In this document: piece after piece, positions 15,087-23,783 of the stretch
How positions within the stretch are numbered: the first letter of the stretch is position 1
Layout of the letters: each line of letters opens with the position of its first letter
DNA from: Porphyrobacter sp.
GTDB lineage: Bacteria > Pseudomonadota > Alphaproteobacteria > Sphingomonadales > Sphingomonadaceae
Direction of reading: 5' to 3'
DNA length: 42,686 nt
NCBI GenBank assembly: GCA_027533455.1
Contig: JAPZUC010000007.1
Span: 1-42,686, forward strand
Program-made: the position numbers and the translations under genes
The notes under the pieces: model-generated
What the model saw: only the letters and a program-made list of their open reading frames with translations
Database searches by the model: none
What the model was told of the DNA's origin: nothing

Positions 15087-15985
15087 GGCCGGGGGCCGGA
15101 TAGCCTCCAAAGCGCGTCGTCCCTCGCAGCAAGCCCGCGCTTTTCCAGATCGAGCAGGTGCGCGGTCACGCTCATTTCGGCAGCACCGATCAGGCGCGGA
15201 TCGAGGCCCTTGTACATATCGGGGATGAAGGCGCTGACGGGTCGTGCCGCCTCGCCCAGCAGCCGCAGGATCTGGTTTTCGCGCTGGCGGCGATGGCCGA
15301 TCATGCCGCGCACCAGCTGGCGCGGCTTCTCGATCGCGGCGCCGTGGGCCGAATGGTAGCGCACGTCCTCGCGCGCCATCAGCTTGTCGAGGCTCGCCAT
15401 GTAATCGCCCATGTCGCCATCGGGCGGAATGACGACGCTGGTGGACCAACCCATCACATGATCGCCGGTGAACAGCGCGCCGCTCTCCTCCAGCGCATAG
15501 CACAGGTGGTTCGAGGTGTGGCCTGGCGTGGCGACTGCGGTCAGCGTCCAGCCGGTGCCGCGCATCCCTTCGCCATCGAGCAGCACGCGGTCGGGCGCAT
15601 AGGTCGGATCGAAAGCCTCGTCGGAGCGCGGGCCATCCACCGCCAGCACAAGCGGCGCGCAGCCGACGATCGGCGCGCCCGTCTGCGCGGCCAGTGGCGC
15701 GGCGGCGGGGGAATGATCGCGGTGGGTATGGGTGCACATGATCGCGAGGATCTTGCGGCCTGCAGCGGCGGCGATGATGGCGGCGATGTGCGCAGGCTCG
15801 TCCGGGCCGGGATCGATCACCGCGCAGTCCGGCCCGTTTGCTTCGCCGACCACATAGGTCTGGGTGCCGGTGAAGGTATAGGGCGAGGGGTTGGGCGCCA
15901 GCACGCGGCGCACCAGCGGCTCGACTTCTTCGGCTAGGCCGGTGGGCCAGGGCTTTTCGGGGATCGTGACCATGAAGCCTGACAT
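15083..15985 (-). CDS. metallo-beta-lactamase-fold hydrolase
   Basis: The 300-residue protein has the MBL metal motifs in order: THTHRDHS (HxHxDH), then the histidine in ATPGHTSNHLC, the aspartate in FTGDHVMG, and a late histidine in YHSAHGAAIE. A C-terminal helical part (REDVRYHSAHG to WRLSGPRP) resembles LACTB2-like hydrolases, which act on thioesters or RNA. Two metal ions, probably zinc, would be bound. The ATG at 15985 gives MSGFMVTIPEKPWP; a TTG eight codons upstream is less likely. It converges on the regulator, sharing the CTAG stop overlap, and is divergent from glpK. Confidence 0.9.
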   Translation of the reverse strand: MSGFMVTIPEKPWPTGLAEEVEPLVRRVLAPNPSPYTFTGTQTYVVGEANGPDCAVIDPGPDEPAHIAAIIAAAAGRKILAIMCTHTHRDHSPAAAPLAAQTGAPIVGCAPLVLAVDGPRSDEAFDPTYAPDRVLLDGEGMRGTGWTLTAVATPGHTSNHLCYALEESGALFTGDHVMGWSTSVVIPPDGDMGDYMASLDKLMAREDVRYHSAHGAAIEKPRQLVRGMIGHRRQRENQILRLLGEAARPVSAFIPDMYKGLDPRLIGAAEMSVTAHLLDLEKRGLAARDDALWRLSGPRP

Positions 15986-16030
15986 GGGCTGCCGCGCGCC
16001 TTGTCGCAAGTGAAGATGCCTTTCTCACGT

Positions 16031-16064
16031 CCCCCCGAGTCAAGCCCGGGGAGACGGAGGGGGG
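16031..16064. repeat. dispersed intergenic palindromic repeat, copy 2
   Basis: TCAAGCCCGGGGAGACG (16040-16056) matches 7011-7027 with one change. CCCCCC on the left and GGGGGG on the right add imperfect dyad symmetry. It lies between the divergent MBL hydrolase and glpK. Confidence 0.5.
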
Positions 16065-16135
16065 TGACGCTTTCACGCATCTCGACTTCCCGCGACCCCA
16101 GCGGCTAGGAAGCCGAAAAACGGGAGAGCGTTTTC

Positions 16136-17608
16136 ATGGCTGACTACATCCTTGTGCTCGACGAAGGCACGACCTCCACCCGCGCGATGCTGTTCGCGAG
16201 CAACGGCGTGCTGGTCGCCAGCGCGCAGGAGCCGTTGACGCAACATTACCCGCAGGCCGGCTGGGTGGAGCATGACCCGCGCGAGATCTGGGACAAGACA
16301 CTCGCCTGCGTGCAGAACCTCATCCCCAAGGCGGGCGGGGCGGCGATGATCGCGGCGGTCGGCATCACCAACCAGCGCGAGACTGTGGTGGCGTGGGACC
16401 GCCAGACCGGCGAGCCGCTGTGCAACGCTATCGTATGGCAGGACCGCCGCACCGAACCTTTCTGCGCCGAGCTGCGCGAAGCGGGCCACGAAGCCGGCGT
16501 GCAGGAGCGCACCGGCCTGCTGCTCGACCCCTATTTCTCGGGCACCAAGATGCGCTGGATGCTCGACAACGTGCCCGAAGTGCGCGCGGCGGCGGACAAG
16601 GGCACGCTGGCGTTCGGCACGGTCGAAAGCTGGCTGGTGTTCAAGCTGACCGGCGGGGCTGCGCACATCACCGATGCCAGCAACGCCAGCCGCACGCTGC
16701 TGATGGGGCTGGACGACGGGCAATTCGACGAAAGCCTGTGTCACCTGCTGGGCGTGCCGCTGTCGGCGCTGCCCGGAGTGGTCGACACTTCCGGCCCGCT
16801 GGCGATGACCGCACCCGAGCTGTTCGGACGCGCCATCCCGATCACCGGCCTTGCGGGCGATCAGCAGGCAGCAACCATCGGGCAAGGCTGCCTCGCGCCG
16901 GGCCAGACCAAGGCGACCTATGGCACCGGCGCTTTCGTGCTGACCTGTCAGGGCAGCCGCATCCCGCGCTCGACGAACCGCCTGCTCGGGACGGTGCTGA
17001 CCCAGCTGGATGGCCAGCGCACCTATGCCATCGAAGGCTCGGTGTTCGTGGCGGGCAGCCTTGTGCAATGGCTGCGGGATTCGCTCGGGATCGTCGAGGT
17101 CGCCTCCGAGACCGAGGCGCTGGCGCGCTCGATCCCTGACAGCGGCGGGGTGGTGATCGTGCCCGCGCTCGCGGGGCTCGGGGCGCCGCACTGGCGGGCG
17201 GAGGCGCGCGGGGTGATCGCCGGGCTATCCTTTGCCAGCGGCAAGGCGCAGATGGCGCGCGCCGCGCTGGAGGCGATGGCGCACCAGACTTACGATTTGT
17301 GCGCTGCCTTCACGGCCGATGGCGCGCCGTGGAAGACGCTCCGGATCGATGGCGGGATGTCGGCCAACGACTGGATGGCGCAGGATCTGGCCGACTTCCT
17401 CGGCGTGCCGGTGGAGCGCCCGGGCTTCGTCGAGACGACTGCGCTAGGCGCAGCGATGCTGGCGGCGGCGGGGGCGGGTCTCTATCCCGATCTTGCAGCG
17501 GCGTGCGCGGCGATGCGCGGGCGGCTGGCAACCTTTGAACCGGCGATGGACAGTGCAGTGCGCGACGCGCGGCTGGCGGCTTGGCAGAAGGCGCTCGCGG
17601 CGGCTTGA
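16136..17608 (+). CDS. glpK: glycerol kinase
   Basis: GlpK phosphorylates glycerol to glycerol 3-phosphate. The 490 residues show the FGGY-kinase layout: LDEGTTSTRAMLF near the N-terminus (phosphate loop), ITNQRETVVAWDRQTGEPL, IVWQDRR, the YFSGTKMRWMLDN segment, TYGTGAF in the second domain and the adenine site DGGMSANDWMAQ near residues 405-416. Length is normal for the family. No glpF, glpD or glpR lies nearby, so it stands alone. The ATG at 16136 gives MADYILVLDEGTTS; GGGAGAG lies about 9-15 nt upstream. Confidence 0.96.
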   Translation: MADYILVLDEGTTSTRAMLFASNGVLVASAQEPLTQHYPQAGWVEHDPREIWDKTLACVQNLIPKAGGAAMIAAVGITNQRETVVAWDRQTGEPLCNAIVWQDRRTEPFCAELREAGHEAGVQERTGLLLDPYFSGTKMRWMLDNVPEVRAAADKGTLAFGTVESWLVFKLTGGAAHITDASNASRTLLMGLDDGQFDESLCHLLGVPLSALPGVVDTSGPLAMTAPELFGRAIPITGLAGDQQAATIGQGCLAPGQTKATYGTGAFVLTCQGSRIPRSTNRLLGTVLTQLDGQRTYAIEGSVFVAGSLVQWLRDSLGIVEVASETEALARSIPDSGGVVIVPALAGLGAPHWRAEARGVIAGLSFASGKAQMARAALEAMAHQTYDLCAAFTADGAPWKTLRIDGGMSANDWMAQDLADFLGVPVERPGFVETTALGAAMLAAAGAGLYPDLAAACAAMRGRLATFEPAMDSAVRDARLAAWQKALAAA

Positions 17609-17716
17609 GGCCGGGGTGCCTTTGGCGGGGCTTCGCGCGGGCTTGGTGGGGCTTTGACCCAGGCCTGACCCGGATTAGCCCCCTCTTAGCCCCGCTTTGA
17701 TCCCGTCTTTTTGCGA

Positions 17717-17732
17717 TGTTTCGCGTGAAACT
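17717..17732. other. parS-like ParB-binding site
   Basis: TGTTTCGCGTGAAACT differs from the common chromosomal parS TGTTTCACGTGAAACA at two of 16 positions, one of them in the core. It lies between the convergent glpK and rcdA genes, a typical non-coding place. parAB and other origin-linked genes are not in the window, so this is a sequence match only. Confidence 0.4.
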
Positions 17733-17749
17733 TGCCGATGGCGCGGGCT

Positions 17750-18211
17750 CTAGCCCAGCCGTCCGAATTCGCGTCCGATGCGGTCCCGGAACGCCTGCAC
17801 CGGTGAGGCCATCTCGAAATGCTGGCGCCATGCCTCGTCGAGCCGGGTAATACGCTGGTGGAGCTTTTCGGTATCGGCAATCAGCGCGCGGGTCTCGGGT
17901 TCAAGCAGGGCAAGCTGGCCCGCGTCCGACCCGCGATCAGGCGGCAGCGCGCCGTGGAGCCGCACCTGGTTTTCGGAAAGCTCGCCCGAAAACAGCGCTC
18001 TCTGGTTAAGGAGCCAGGCCAGCACATGCATCATGCGGGTGGTGGTCTTGAGCCCCTCGGTCGAAAGCGCGAGGCGGACGAAGGCATCCTCTCCCGCGAC
18101 TGGCTCGCGCACGCCTGCGGCAAACACCGCCCGCACTTCGTCAGCAAGAACAAGTGCTTCGGTGTAGAGCGCCTCGATGATCGGGCGGGAAAGATTTGTG
18201 GTTCGTGCCAT
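17750..18211 (-). CDS. rcdA: RcdA-like DUF1465 protein
   Basis: The 153-residue helical protein fits the DUF1465 family, whose Caulobacter member RcdA is an adaptor for ClpXP-dependent degradation of CtrA and other substrates at the cell pole. Recognisable parts are FVRLALSTEGLKTTTRMMHV and LAWLLNQRALFSGELSE in the middle, and the C-terminal FEMASPVQAFRDRIGREF. No CpdR or PopA gene lies nearby. The ATG at 18211 begins MARTTNLSRPIIEALYTEAL. It converges on glpK, with the parS-like site in the gap. Confidence 0.85.
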   Translation of the reverse strand: MARTTNLSRPIIEALYTEALVLADEVRAVFAAGVREPVAGEDAFVRLALSTEGLKTTTRMMHVLAWLLNQRALFSGELSENQVRLHGALPPDRGSDAGQLALLEPETRALIADTEKLHQRITRLDEAWRQHFEMASPVQAFRDRIGREFGRLG

Positions 18212-18350
18212 GGGAACGTAGAATACGCCTCCCCGGGGCGGGCCGCCACTAGGGTATGGTTACTTTCCAAGCAATTTTCGCATACGTCCCTTACGGGAAC
18301 AGAATTGGTGAGGTGTTTACCGTGTTGGCGATCGCGCTGACGCGCGAATC

Positions 18351-18435
18351 AGACCACCCTTCCCGCCTCCCCACCCGGCCACCAGAGCCTAATGGTAGTA
18401 TTGGTGGCCGGGTGGGGAGGCGGGGAGGGTGGTCT
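18351..18435. repeat. 34-bp inverted repeat with a 17-nt spacer
   Basis: The left arm (18351-18384) and the right arm (18402-18435) are complementary over 34 bp with one mismatch. The left arm starts AGACCACCCTTCCCGCCTCC; the spacer is GAGCCTAATGGTAGTAT. It lies 28 nt past the stop of the minus-strand DUF465 gene and about 140 nt upstream of rcdA. It could act as a strong bidirectional terminator, but the length suggests a mobile palindromic repeat. No U-run follows on either strand. Confidence 0.9.
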
Positions 18436-18462
18436 GCGCCACCGAAGGTGGCTCAAATCATG

Positions 18463-18672
18463 TCACGCAATGATATCGGGCAGCAGCGTGTCCTCGATGA
18501 TCGCGATCTGGTCTCTCAGGCGCAACTTGCGCTTCTTGAGCCGCGCGATCTGGAGCATGTCGGCGGACGTAGAGCCGCGCGCCGCCTCGGTCAAAGCGGC
18601 GATCGCGGCGTCGAGGTCGCGATGCTCGGTCTTGAGCAATTCGAGCTTTTTCCTGAGCTCCTGCTCGGTCAT
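18463..18672 (-). CDS. DUF465 (YdcH-like) small coiled-coil protein
   Basis: The 69 residues begin MTEQELRKKLELLKTEHRDL and form a two-helix coiled coil. The DUF465 end pattern is present as LQIARLKKRKLRLRDQIAII. Members are short helical hairpin proteins of unknown role. The ATG at 18672 was preferred to an upstream start at 18822, because the extra 50 residues (MNRWEITRAAIAQAW and on) have no DUF465 character and the family length is about 70. Confidence 0.85.
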   Translation of the reverse strand: MTEQELRKKLELLKTEHRDLDAAIAALTEAARGSTSADMLQIARLKKRKLRLRDQIAIIEDTLLPDIIA

Positions 18673-18971
18673 GCCTGCCCCTGCTTCCTTGTCCGGTCTT
18701 GCGGTGTTGCCGCCCCAATGCAGCCACGCGCTACGCGTTCCCGCAAGGCTTGGGTAGATGCCACGCGCGTTTTTGCGCCATGCCTGCGCGATTGCCGCGC
18801 GCGTGATCTCCCAACGGTTCATCTCACCCCGCTAGGGATGCGCCGCTTAAGGTATGATCAGGGCTTTGCATCCTAGCCTGCTTGTGGTTCTTTCGACCCT
18901 GCGGCCCGGCCGCGAGATCGGCCGAGTCGCCTGCCCGGGGGCATCCCCCCGATTTGACAGGAGAACGCCTT

Positions 18972-19139
18972 ATGGCATCGACCGCAGTGTCTTCCCACCT
19001 CGACGCCCTCCAGAGCAAGCACGCCGGCCTTGAAGCCCGTCTGCGCGATGAACTTGCCCGGCCCGTGCCCGACACCGCGACGATCCAGTCCCTCAAGAAA
19101 CAGAAATTGCGATTGAAGGAAGAGATCGCCGGGGCCTGA
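18972..19139 (+). CDS. DUF465 small protein, second copy
   Basis: This 55-residue protein, MASTAVSSHLDALQSKHAGL and on, has the same helical hairpin and the DUF465 signature IQSLKKQKLRLKEEIAG. It has a good ribosome site, CAGGAGAACGCCTT before the ATG. It is divergent from the first DUF465 gene, with 299 nt between them and no other gene seen there. The two proteins share the K-x-x-K-L-R-L-[RK] motif and probably arose from one family. ptsP begins 82 nt downstream. Confidence 0.85.
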   Translation: MASTAVSSHLDALQSKHAGLEARLRDELARPVPDTATIQSLKKQKLRLKEEIAGA

Positions 19140-19221
19140 CCCCAGCAACGGAAGGCGGCGGCGCTGTCGGGCAAATGCCCCTTTTGCATTTGCCGCGCGG
19201 ACGGAATACACCGCGAAGGAC

Positions 19222-21492
19222 ATGACCGCTGCCGCCTCCGCTCGCCAGATCCTGACCCGCCTGACCGAGGTGATGGCCTCGCGCCTGCACGCGCAGGGCA
19301 AGCTTGATCAGGTGGTCGAAATCATCGGCGAATGCCTGACGAGCGAGGTCTGCTCGATCTACCTTCTTCGCGAAGGGATGCTTGAACTGTTCGCCACCCG
19401 CGGCCTCAACCAGAGCGCGGTGCACGTTACCCGCATGGCGATCGGCGAGGGGCTGACCGGCGCAATTGCGCAGAAGGTCGAGACGCTCAATCTGGCCGAA
19501 GCCAAGGCCCACCCGGACTTCCAGTATCGCCCTGAAACCGGCGAGGAAAAGTTCCACTCCTTCGCCGGCGTGCCCATCGTTTACCGCGAGCGCGCTGTGG
19601 GCGTGCTCTGCGTCCAGCATGTCGAGCCGCGTCGCTACGAAGAGGTCGAGATCGAGGCGCTCCAGACCACCGCGATGGTGCTTTCGGAGTTGATCGCCAA
19701 TGCTGAACTGGTCGACGAGGAGCAGGCGCTCGGGCTGACCGCCGAACAGACCGGGCCGCAGACGCTTTCGGGCCTCACGCTGGTCAAGGGCCTGGGCGCG
19801 GGCCACGCGGTCTATCACCAACCGCGGGTCGAGATCACGCAGGTCATGGCCGAAGATACCGAGGCCGAGCGCCAGCGGGTTTACCGCGCCTTCGACCGTA
19901 TGCGCGAGCAGATCGACACGCTCGCCAGCCAGGCTGAATTCGGAGCGGGCGGCGAGCATGAAGAGGTGCTCGAAACCTACAAGATGTTCGCTTACGACGA
20001 AGGCTGGTCGCGGCGGATCAACGAGGCGATCGATAGCGGCCTCACCGCTGAAGCCGCGATCGAACGCGTGCAGCAGCACACGCGGATGCGGATGCGCGAA
20101 ATCGACGATCCGCTGCTTGCCGACCGGATGCACGATCTTGAGGATCTGGCCAACCGCCTGCTCAGGATCGTTGCCGGACAGGTCGGCACCGCGGCCTCGC
20201 AAGGTCTGCGCCGCGACACGATCCTGATCGCGCGCAACCTTGGTCCGGCCGAACTGCTCGAATACGACAAGCGGCGGCTGAAGGGGGTCATCCTCGAAGA
20301 GGGATCGCTCACCGCGCACGTGGTGATTGTCGCCCGCGCGATGAATGTGCCAGTGATCGGCCGTGCTAAAGGCGTGCGCACCACCGTGCGCGAAGGCGAC
20401 GAGATTTTGCTCGACGCGACCGCAGGCAGTGCGATCGTGCGGCCCCTTCCGCAGGTGGCCGATGCCTTCCAGACCCGCTTTGCCAAGAGTCGGGAGAAGC
20501 AGGCGGCCTATGCCAGCTTGCGCGATGTCGAGCCTTTCACCCGCTGCGGGACACGCATCCAGGTGATGATGAATGCCGGCCTGCGCGACGATATGAGCGC
20601 GCTTGCCATGACCGGTGCGGACGGGGTCGGGCTGTTCCGCACCGAGTTCCAGTTCCTCGTCTCAGCCACTCTGCCGCAACGCGAGCGCCAGACGCGGCTT
20701 TACCGGGATGTACTCGATGCAGCGGGCGATAAGCCGGTGATCTTCCGCACGGTCGATATCGGCGGCGACAAGTCCGTGCCCTACCTCGCAAGCGAGATTG
20801 CCGCGCAGGATGAAAACCCGGCGATGGGGTGGCGCGCATTGCGCCTGGCACTGGAGCGCGAAGGCCTGATGAAGATCCAGGCACGCTCGCTGATCGAGGC
20901 TGCCGCGGGACGGTCGCTTTATGTGATGTTCCCGATGGTGTCCGAGCCATGGGAGTTCGATGCTGCCAAGGCGGTGTTCGACGAACAGCTCGCTTTCCTG
21001 CGCTCGCAGAAGAAGCTGCTGCCCGAAAGCATCAAGTTCGGCGCGATGCTGGAGGTGCCTGCGCTTGCCGAGGTGCTGGACATATTGCTGCCGCGCCTCA
21101 GCTTCCTTTCGATCGGAACGAATGATCTCACCCAGTTCCTGTTCGCCGCCGACCGCGCGAATCCGAAGCTGGCAGAGCGCTACGATTGGCTCAGCCCTTC
21201 GATCCTGCGCTTTCTGCGCCGCGTGATCCAATCGAGCGTCGGAAGCGGCGTCGATATCGGCGTGTGCGGAGAGATGGGTGGGCGCAGGCTGGAGGCGCTG
21301 GCGCTGATGGGAATCGGCTATCGCCGCCTCTCGATCACGCCCGCAGCCGTTGGCCCGATCAAGGAACTGGTGCGCAAGGTCGATCTGGCAGAGCTGACCG
21401 CCGCAATGAACGGGTGGCTCGCGAACCCCGGTCCCAATCTGCGCCAGCAGCTGTCGGCTTGGGCCGATGCCCGAGACATCGAATATGATTGA
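19222..21492 (+). CDS. ptsP: PTS-Ntr enzyme I, PtsP
   Basis: PtsP passes phosphate from phosphoenolpyruvate to NPr in the nitrogen-related regulatory PTS. The 756 residues are a GAF domain (about 20-165), the phosphohistidine domain with the active histidine H366 in EGSLTAHVVIVARAM, and the PEP-binding barrel. The barrel carries GADGVGLFRTEFQFL, FRTVDIGGDKSVPYL and the catalytic cysteine in VGVCGEMGGR-type sequence, here GVCGEMGGRRLEAL. Length and order are typical. Neither npr nor ptsN is in the window. GAF domains in this family sense glutamine or 2-oxoglutarate. The ATG at 19222 begins MTAAASARQILTRL. Confidence 0.96.
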   Translation: MTAAASARQILTRLTEVMASRLHAQGKLDQVVEIIGECLTSEVCSIYLLREGMLELFATRGLNQSAVHVTRMAIGEGLTGAIAQKVETLNLAEAKAHPDFQYRPETGEEKFHSFAGVPIVYRERAVGVLCVQHVEPRRYEEVEIEALQTTAMVLSELIANAELVDEEQALGLTAEQTGPQTLSGLTLVKGLGAGHAVYHQPRVEITQVMAEDTEAERQRVYRAFDRMREQIDTLASQAEFGAGGEHEEVLETYKMFAYDEGWSRRINEAIDSGLTAEAAIERVQQHTRMRMREIDDPLLADRMHDLEDLANRLLRIVAGQVGTAASQGLRRDTILIARNLGPAELLEYDKRRLKGVILEEGSLTAHVVIVARAMNVPVIGRAKGVRTTVREGDEILLDATAGSAIVRPLPQVADAFQTRFAKSREKQAAYASLRDVEPFTRCGTRIQVMMNAGLRDDMSALAMTGADGVGLFRTEFQFLVSATLPQRERQTRLYRDVLDAAGDKPVIFRTVDIGGDKSVPYLASEIAAQDENPAMGWRALRLALEREGLMKIQARSLIEAAAGRSLYVMFPMVSEPWEFDAAKAVFDEQLAFLRSQKKLLPESIKFGAMLEVPALAEVLDILLPRLSFLSIGTNDLTQFLFAADRANPKLAERYDWLSPSILRFLRRVIQSSVGSGVDIGVCGEMGGRRLEALALMGIGYRRLSITPAAVGPIKELVRKVDLAELTAAMNGWLANPGPNLRQQLSAWADARDIEYD

Positions 21493-21637
21493 GGATGGCC
21501 GAAGCGTGCGCGGTGCGCGCCGGAGTGCGATCCGCAAGCTTGACAGGACGTGCCCGGGCGGGCGAGTCCGCGTTCAAGCGTAATTCACGCGATCACAATC
21601 ACTGACAGCCTCGAAAAGAAGGCGCGGGACCCGGGTC

Positions 21638-22600
21638 ATGGACAGCGAAAATACGAACAGCGCAGATGCTGCGTCGATGCCGGATGCTACCGGTCCTGGC
21701 GCAAGGCTTCGCGCGGCCCGGGAGGCGCGCCGTCTCGACCTGTCGCATATCGCGGCCGAAACCCGCATTCCGCGCCGCCACCTCGAAGCGATCGAGGCCG
21801 ACGATTTCGAGAGCTTGCCCAGCCGCGCCTATGCGATCGGCTTTTCGCGCACCTATGCCAAGGCAGTGGGCCTCGATGATGTGTCGATCACCGAGGCTGT
21901 GCGCGCCGAGCTTGCGGACGGGTCGATGCGCCGCACAATGCCTTCTTCAGGGATGGAGCCGGGCGATCCAGCCCGGCTGCCCTCGGCAGGTTTGGCTTGG
22001 GCAGCAGCCGGCGCCGTTCTGATCCTCGCGATCGGGATCTACACTTTCTACAATGCCTATTTCGGTGCGGGGACCGAGCCCGGTTCGCTGCTTTCGCCCG
22101 AGCCTGCGGCGACCGCCACGGTACCGGCGCCGGCGGCGGCGACCCCTGCTGCTGCGCTCAGCGGCCCGGTGGTACTCACCGCGCTGGAGAACGGCATCTG
22201 GGTGCGGCTTTATGAGGAGGGCGGCGAGCGTCTGACCGAGCGAACGCTGAACCAGGGCGAGACGCTCGAAGTGCCGATGACGGCGCGTGATCCGCGAATC
22301 AACACCGGCCGGCCTGATGCGCTGGCGGTGACAATCGGCGGGCAGACCGTGGCGAAACTCTCCGAAACGTCCGAGACGATCTCAGGCGTGGCGGTTTCTG
22401 CGGCAGCGCTGACTGCGCGCACGGCGACCCCCGTCCTCTCGGCCACGGGGACCCCGGCTGCACAGGGAACAGTGCCGCTGACGGCTCCGCGTCCGGTGCG
22501 CCGTCGCGCCCCGGTGCCAGCGCCTGCCGATGACGGCGCGGCTCCTTCCAGCGAGCCTGCTGCCGCGAGCGACGCTGCCACCGTTAACCCTGCGCGCTAA
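21638..22600 (+). CDS. RodZ-like helix-turn-helix membrane protein
   Basis: The 320-residue protein has a cytosolic HTH_25 domain (about 18-90, with LRAAREARRLDLSHIAAETR and the FSRTYAKAVGL segment), one transmembrane helix (about 116-140) and a periplasmic DUF4115 domain (about 175-250, GIWVRLYEEGGERLTERTLN). It ends in an Ala/Pro/Thr-rich tail. This is the RodZ layout. RodZ couples MreB filaments to wall synthesis and cell shape. mreB is not nearby. The ATG at 21638 begins MDSENTNSADAASMP. cpoB follows 127 nt downstream. Confidence 0.85.
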   Translation: MDSENTNSADAASMPDATGPGARLRAAREARRLDLSHIAAETRIPRRHLEAIEADDFESLPSRAYAIGFSRTYAKAVGLDDVSITEAVRAELADGSMRRTMPSSGMEPGDPARLPSAGLAWAAAGAVLILAIGIYTFYNAYFGAGTEPGSLLSPEPAATATVPAPAAATPAAALSGPVVLTALENGIWVRLYEEGGERLTERTLNQGETLEVPMTARDPRINTGRPDALAVTIGGQTVAKLSETSETISGVAVSAAALTARTATPVLSATGTPAAQGTVPLTAPRPVRRRAPVPAPADDGAAPSSEPAAASDAATVNPAR

Positions 22601-22660
22601 CCGATTTCCCGTTGATTAGGGCACCTGCCGCACTCGACTTGGGCGTCAGTGCAAGGCAGG

Positions 22661-22672
22661 GGTTCGTGAACC
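22661..22672. promoter_or_regulatory. 12-bp palindrome GGTTCGTGAACC between rodZ-like and cpoB
   Basis: GGTTC-GT-GAACC has perfect 5-bp arms. A second short hairpin, GCGGCG-CA-CGCCGC, lies at 22684-22697. Together they may be a terminator or operator in the 127-nt gap. Confidence 0.25.
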
Positions 22673-22727
22673 GTTCATGTCGCGCGGCGCACGCCGCAGC
22701 GGATATTGCCAGGGAGCCTGACGAGCT

Positions 22728-23783
22728 ATGACCATCCGCCTGAAGAACATCACCCTGCGCCTTGCCGGTGCATCGCTGATGGTTGCGACCGCGGCGACCG
22801 TTGCCACTGCACCGGTTCCGGCCGCCGCGCAGGATAGCGCTGCGGAGGCGCGGCTGAAGAAGGTCGAGGCCGAAGTCCGCGCGTTGCAGCGCAAGGTTTT
22901 CCCGGGTGGCGACGGCAAGTTCTTCGAGCCCCAGATCGCGCCCGGCACACAGGCACCCGCCACCACCACCGCGACCACCGCTGCCTCTTCAACCACTGCG
23001 GTGACCGATATTCTCGTGCGGCTCGATGCGCTCGAGATGCAGCTGCAGGCGATGACAGCTCGCGCCGAGGAGCAGGCCAACGGGCTGGCCCAAATGGAAA
23101 TGCGCCTTGCCGCGCTCGAAACCGCGGCCAATGTGCCGATTGCGGGGGCTACGCCTGAGCCTACCCTGCCGACGATCCAGCCGGCGGCGAGCATTCCGGT
23201 GACCAGCGCACCTGCCGTCGCAACGCCCACGCCCACGCCCGTACAGCGTCCTGCTGTGCAGACTGCCGCGACTACGCCCGCGATCACGCCTGCGACGACT
23301 GCCGCAACCACGCCTGCGGCCACCACCACCGCCGCCTCGCCCAGCGCCGCGCGTCTGGCAGCCGTACAGGCCATCGCCAAGCCGCAGACGGCCGACGCCG
23401 CGGACGACGAGTACTCTTACGGCTTCCGCCTGTGGAGCGCCGGGTTCTTCCCCGAAGCACGCCAGCAGCTCACCAAGTTCGTCGAGCAGTACCCCAACCA
23501 TTCGCGCATCAGCTTCGGCCGCAACTTGCTGGGCCGGGCCTTCCTCGACGATAAAATGCCCAATGATGCGGCCAAGTGGTTCCTCAAGAACTATCAGGCC
23601 AACAAGGCTGGCGAACGCGCGCCTGACAGCCTGCTCTACCTCGGCGCTTCGATGATCGCGATGAAGGACACCAAGCGCGCCTGCATCGCACTGGCCGAGT
23701 TTGCCGAAACCTATCCGCTGATCGCCTCCGGGCGCCTGGCCAGCGAATATCAGGCAACACGTGCGAAGGTGAAGTGCAGCTAA
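22728..23783 (+). CDS. cpoB: Tol-Pal system protein CpoB (YbgF)-like
   Basis: CpoB links peptidoglycan synthesis by PBP1B to the Tol-Pal machine during division. The 351 residues have a signal peptide (AxA cut near VPAAAQ-D), coiled-coil stretches (about 37-60 and 95-130), a long Ala/Thr/Pro linker (about 130-205) and C-terminal TPR repeats (about 215-345, from DDEYSYGFRLWSAGFFPEAR). This is the order of CpoB. Usually it sits after tolQRAB-pal; here the upstream neighbour is the rodZ-like gene. The stop overlaps the start of tilS. The Ala/Thr linker is expanded compared with enteric CpoB. Confidence 0.85.
   Translation: MTIRLKNITLRLAGASLMVATAATVATAPVPAAAQDSAAEARLKKVEAEVRALQRKVFPGGDGKFFEPQIAPGTQAPATTTATTAASSTTAVTDILVRLDALEMQLQAMTARAEEQANGLAQMEMRLAALETAANVPIAGATPEPTLPTIQPAASIPVTSAPAVATPTPTPVQRPAVQTAATTPAITPATTAATTPAATTTAASPSAARLAAVQAIAKPQTADAADDEYSYGFRLWSAGFFPEARQQLTKFVEQYPNHSRISFGRNLLGRAFLDDKMPNDAAKWFLKNYQANKAGERAPDSLLYLGASMIAMKDTKRACIALAEFAETYPLIASGRLASEYQATRAKVKCS

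Noticed and set aside
18673..18822. 50-residue N-terminal extension of the first DUF465 gene
   Set aside because: It lacks family similarity and would make the protein much longer than DUF465 proteins.
18256..18876. 206-residue plus-strand frame across the 34-bp inverted repeat
   Set aside because: It spans the palindrome and is antisense to DUF465; no signal of a real gene.
19093..20319. 408-residue minus-strand frame
   Set aside because: It is antisense to ptsP, which has full motifs; no domain was recognised in the reverse frame.
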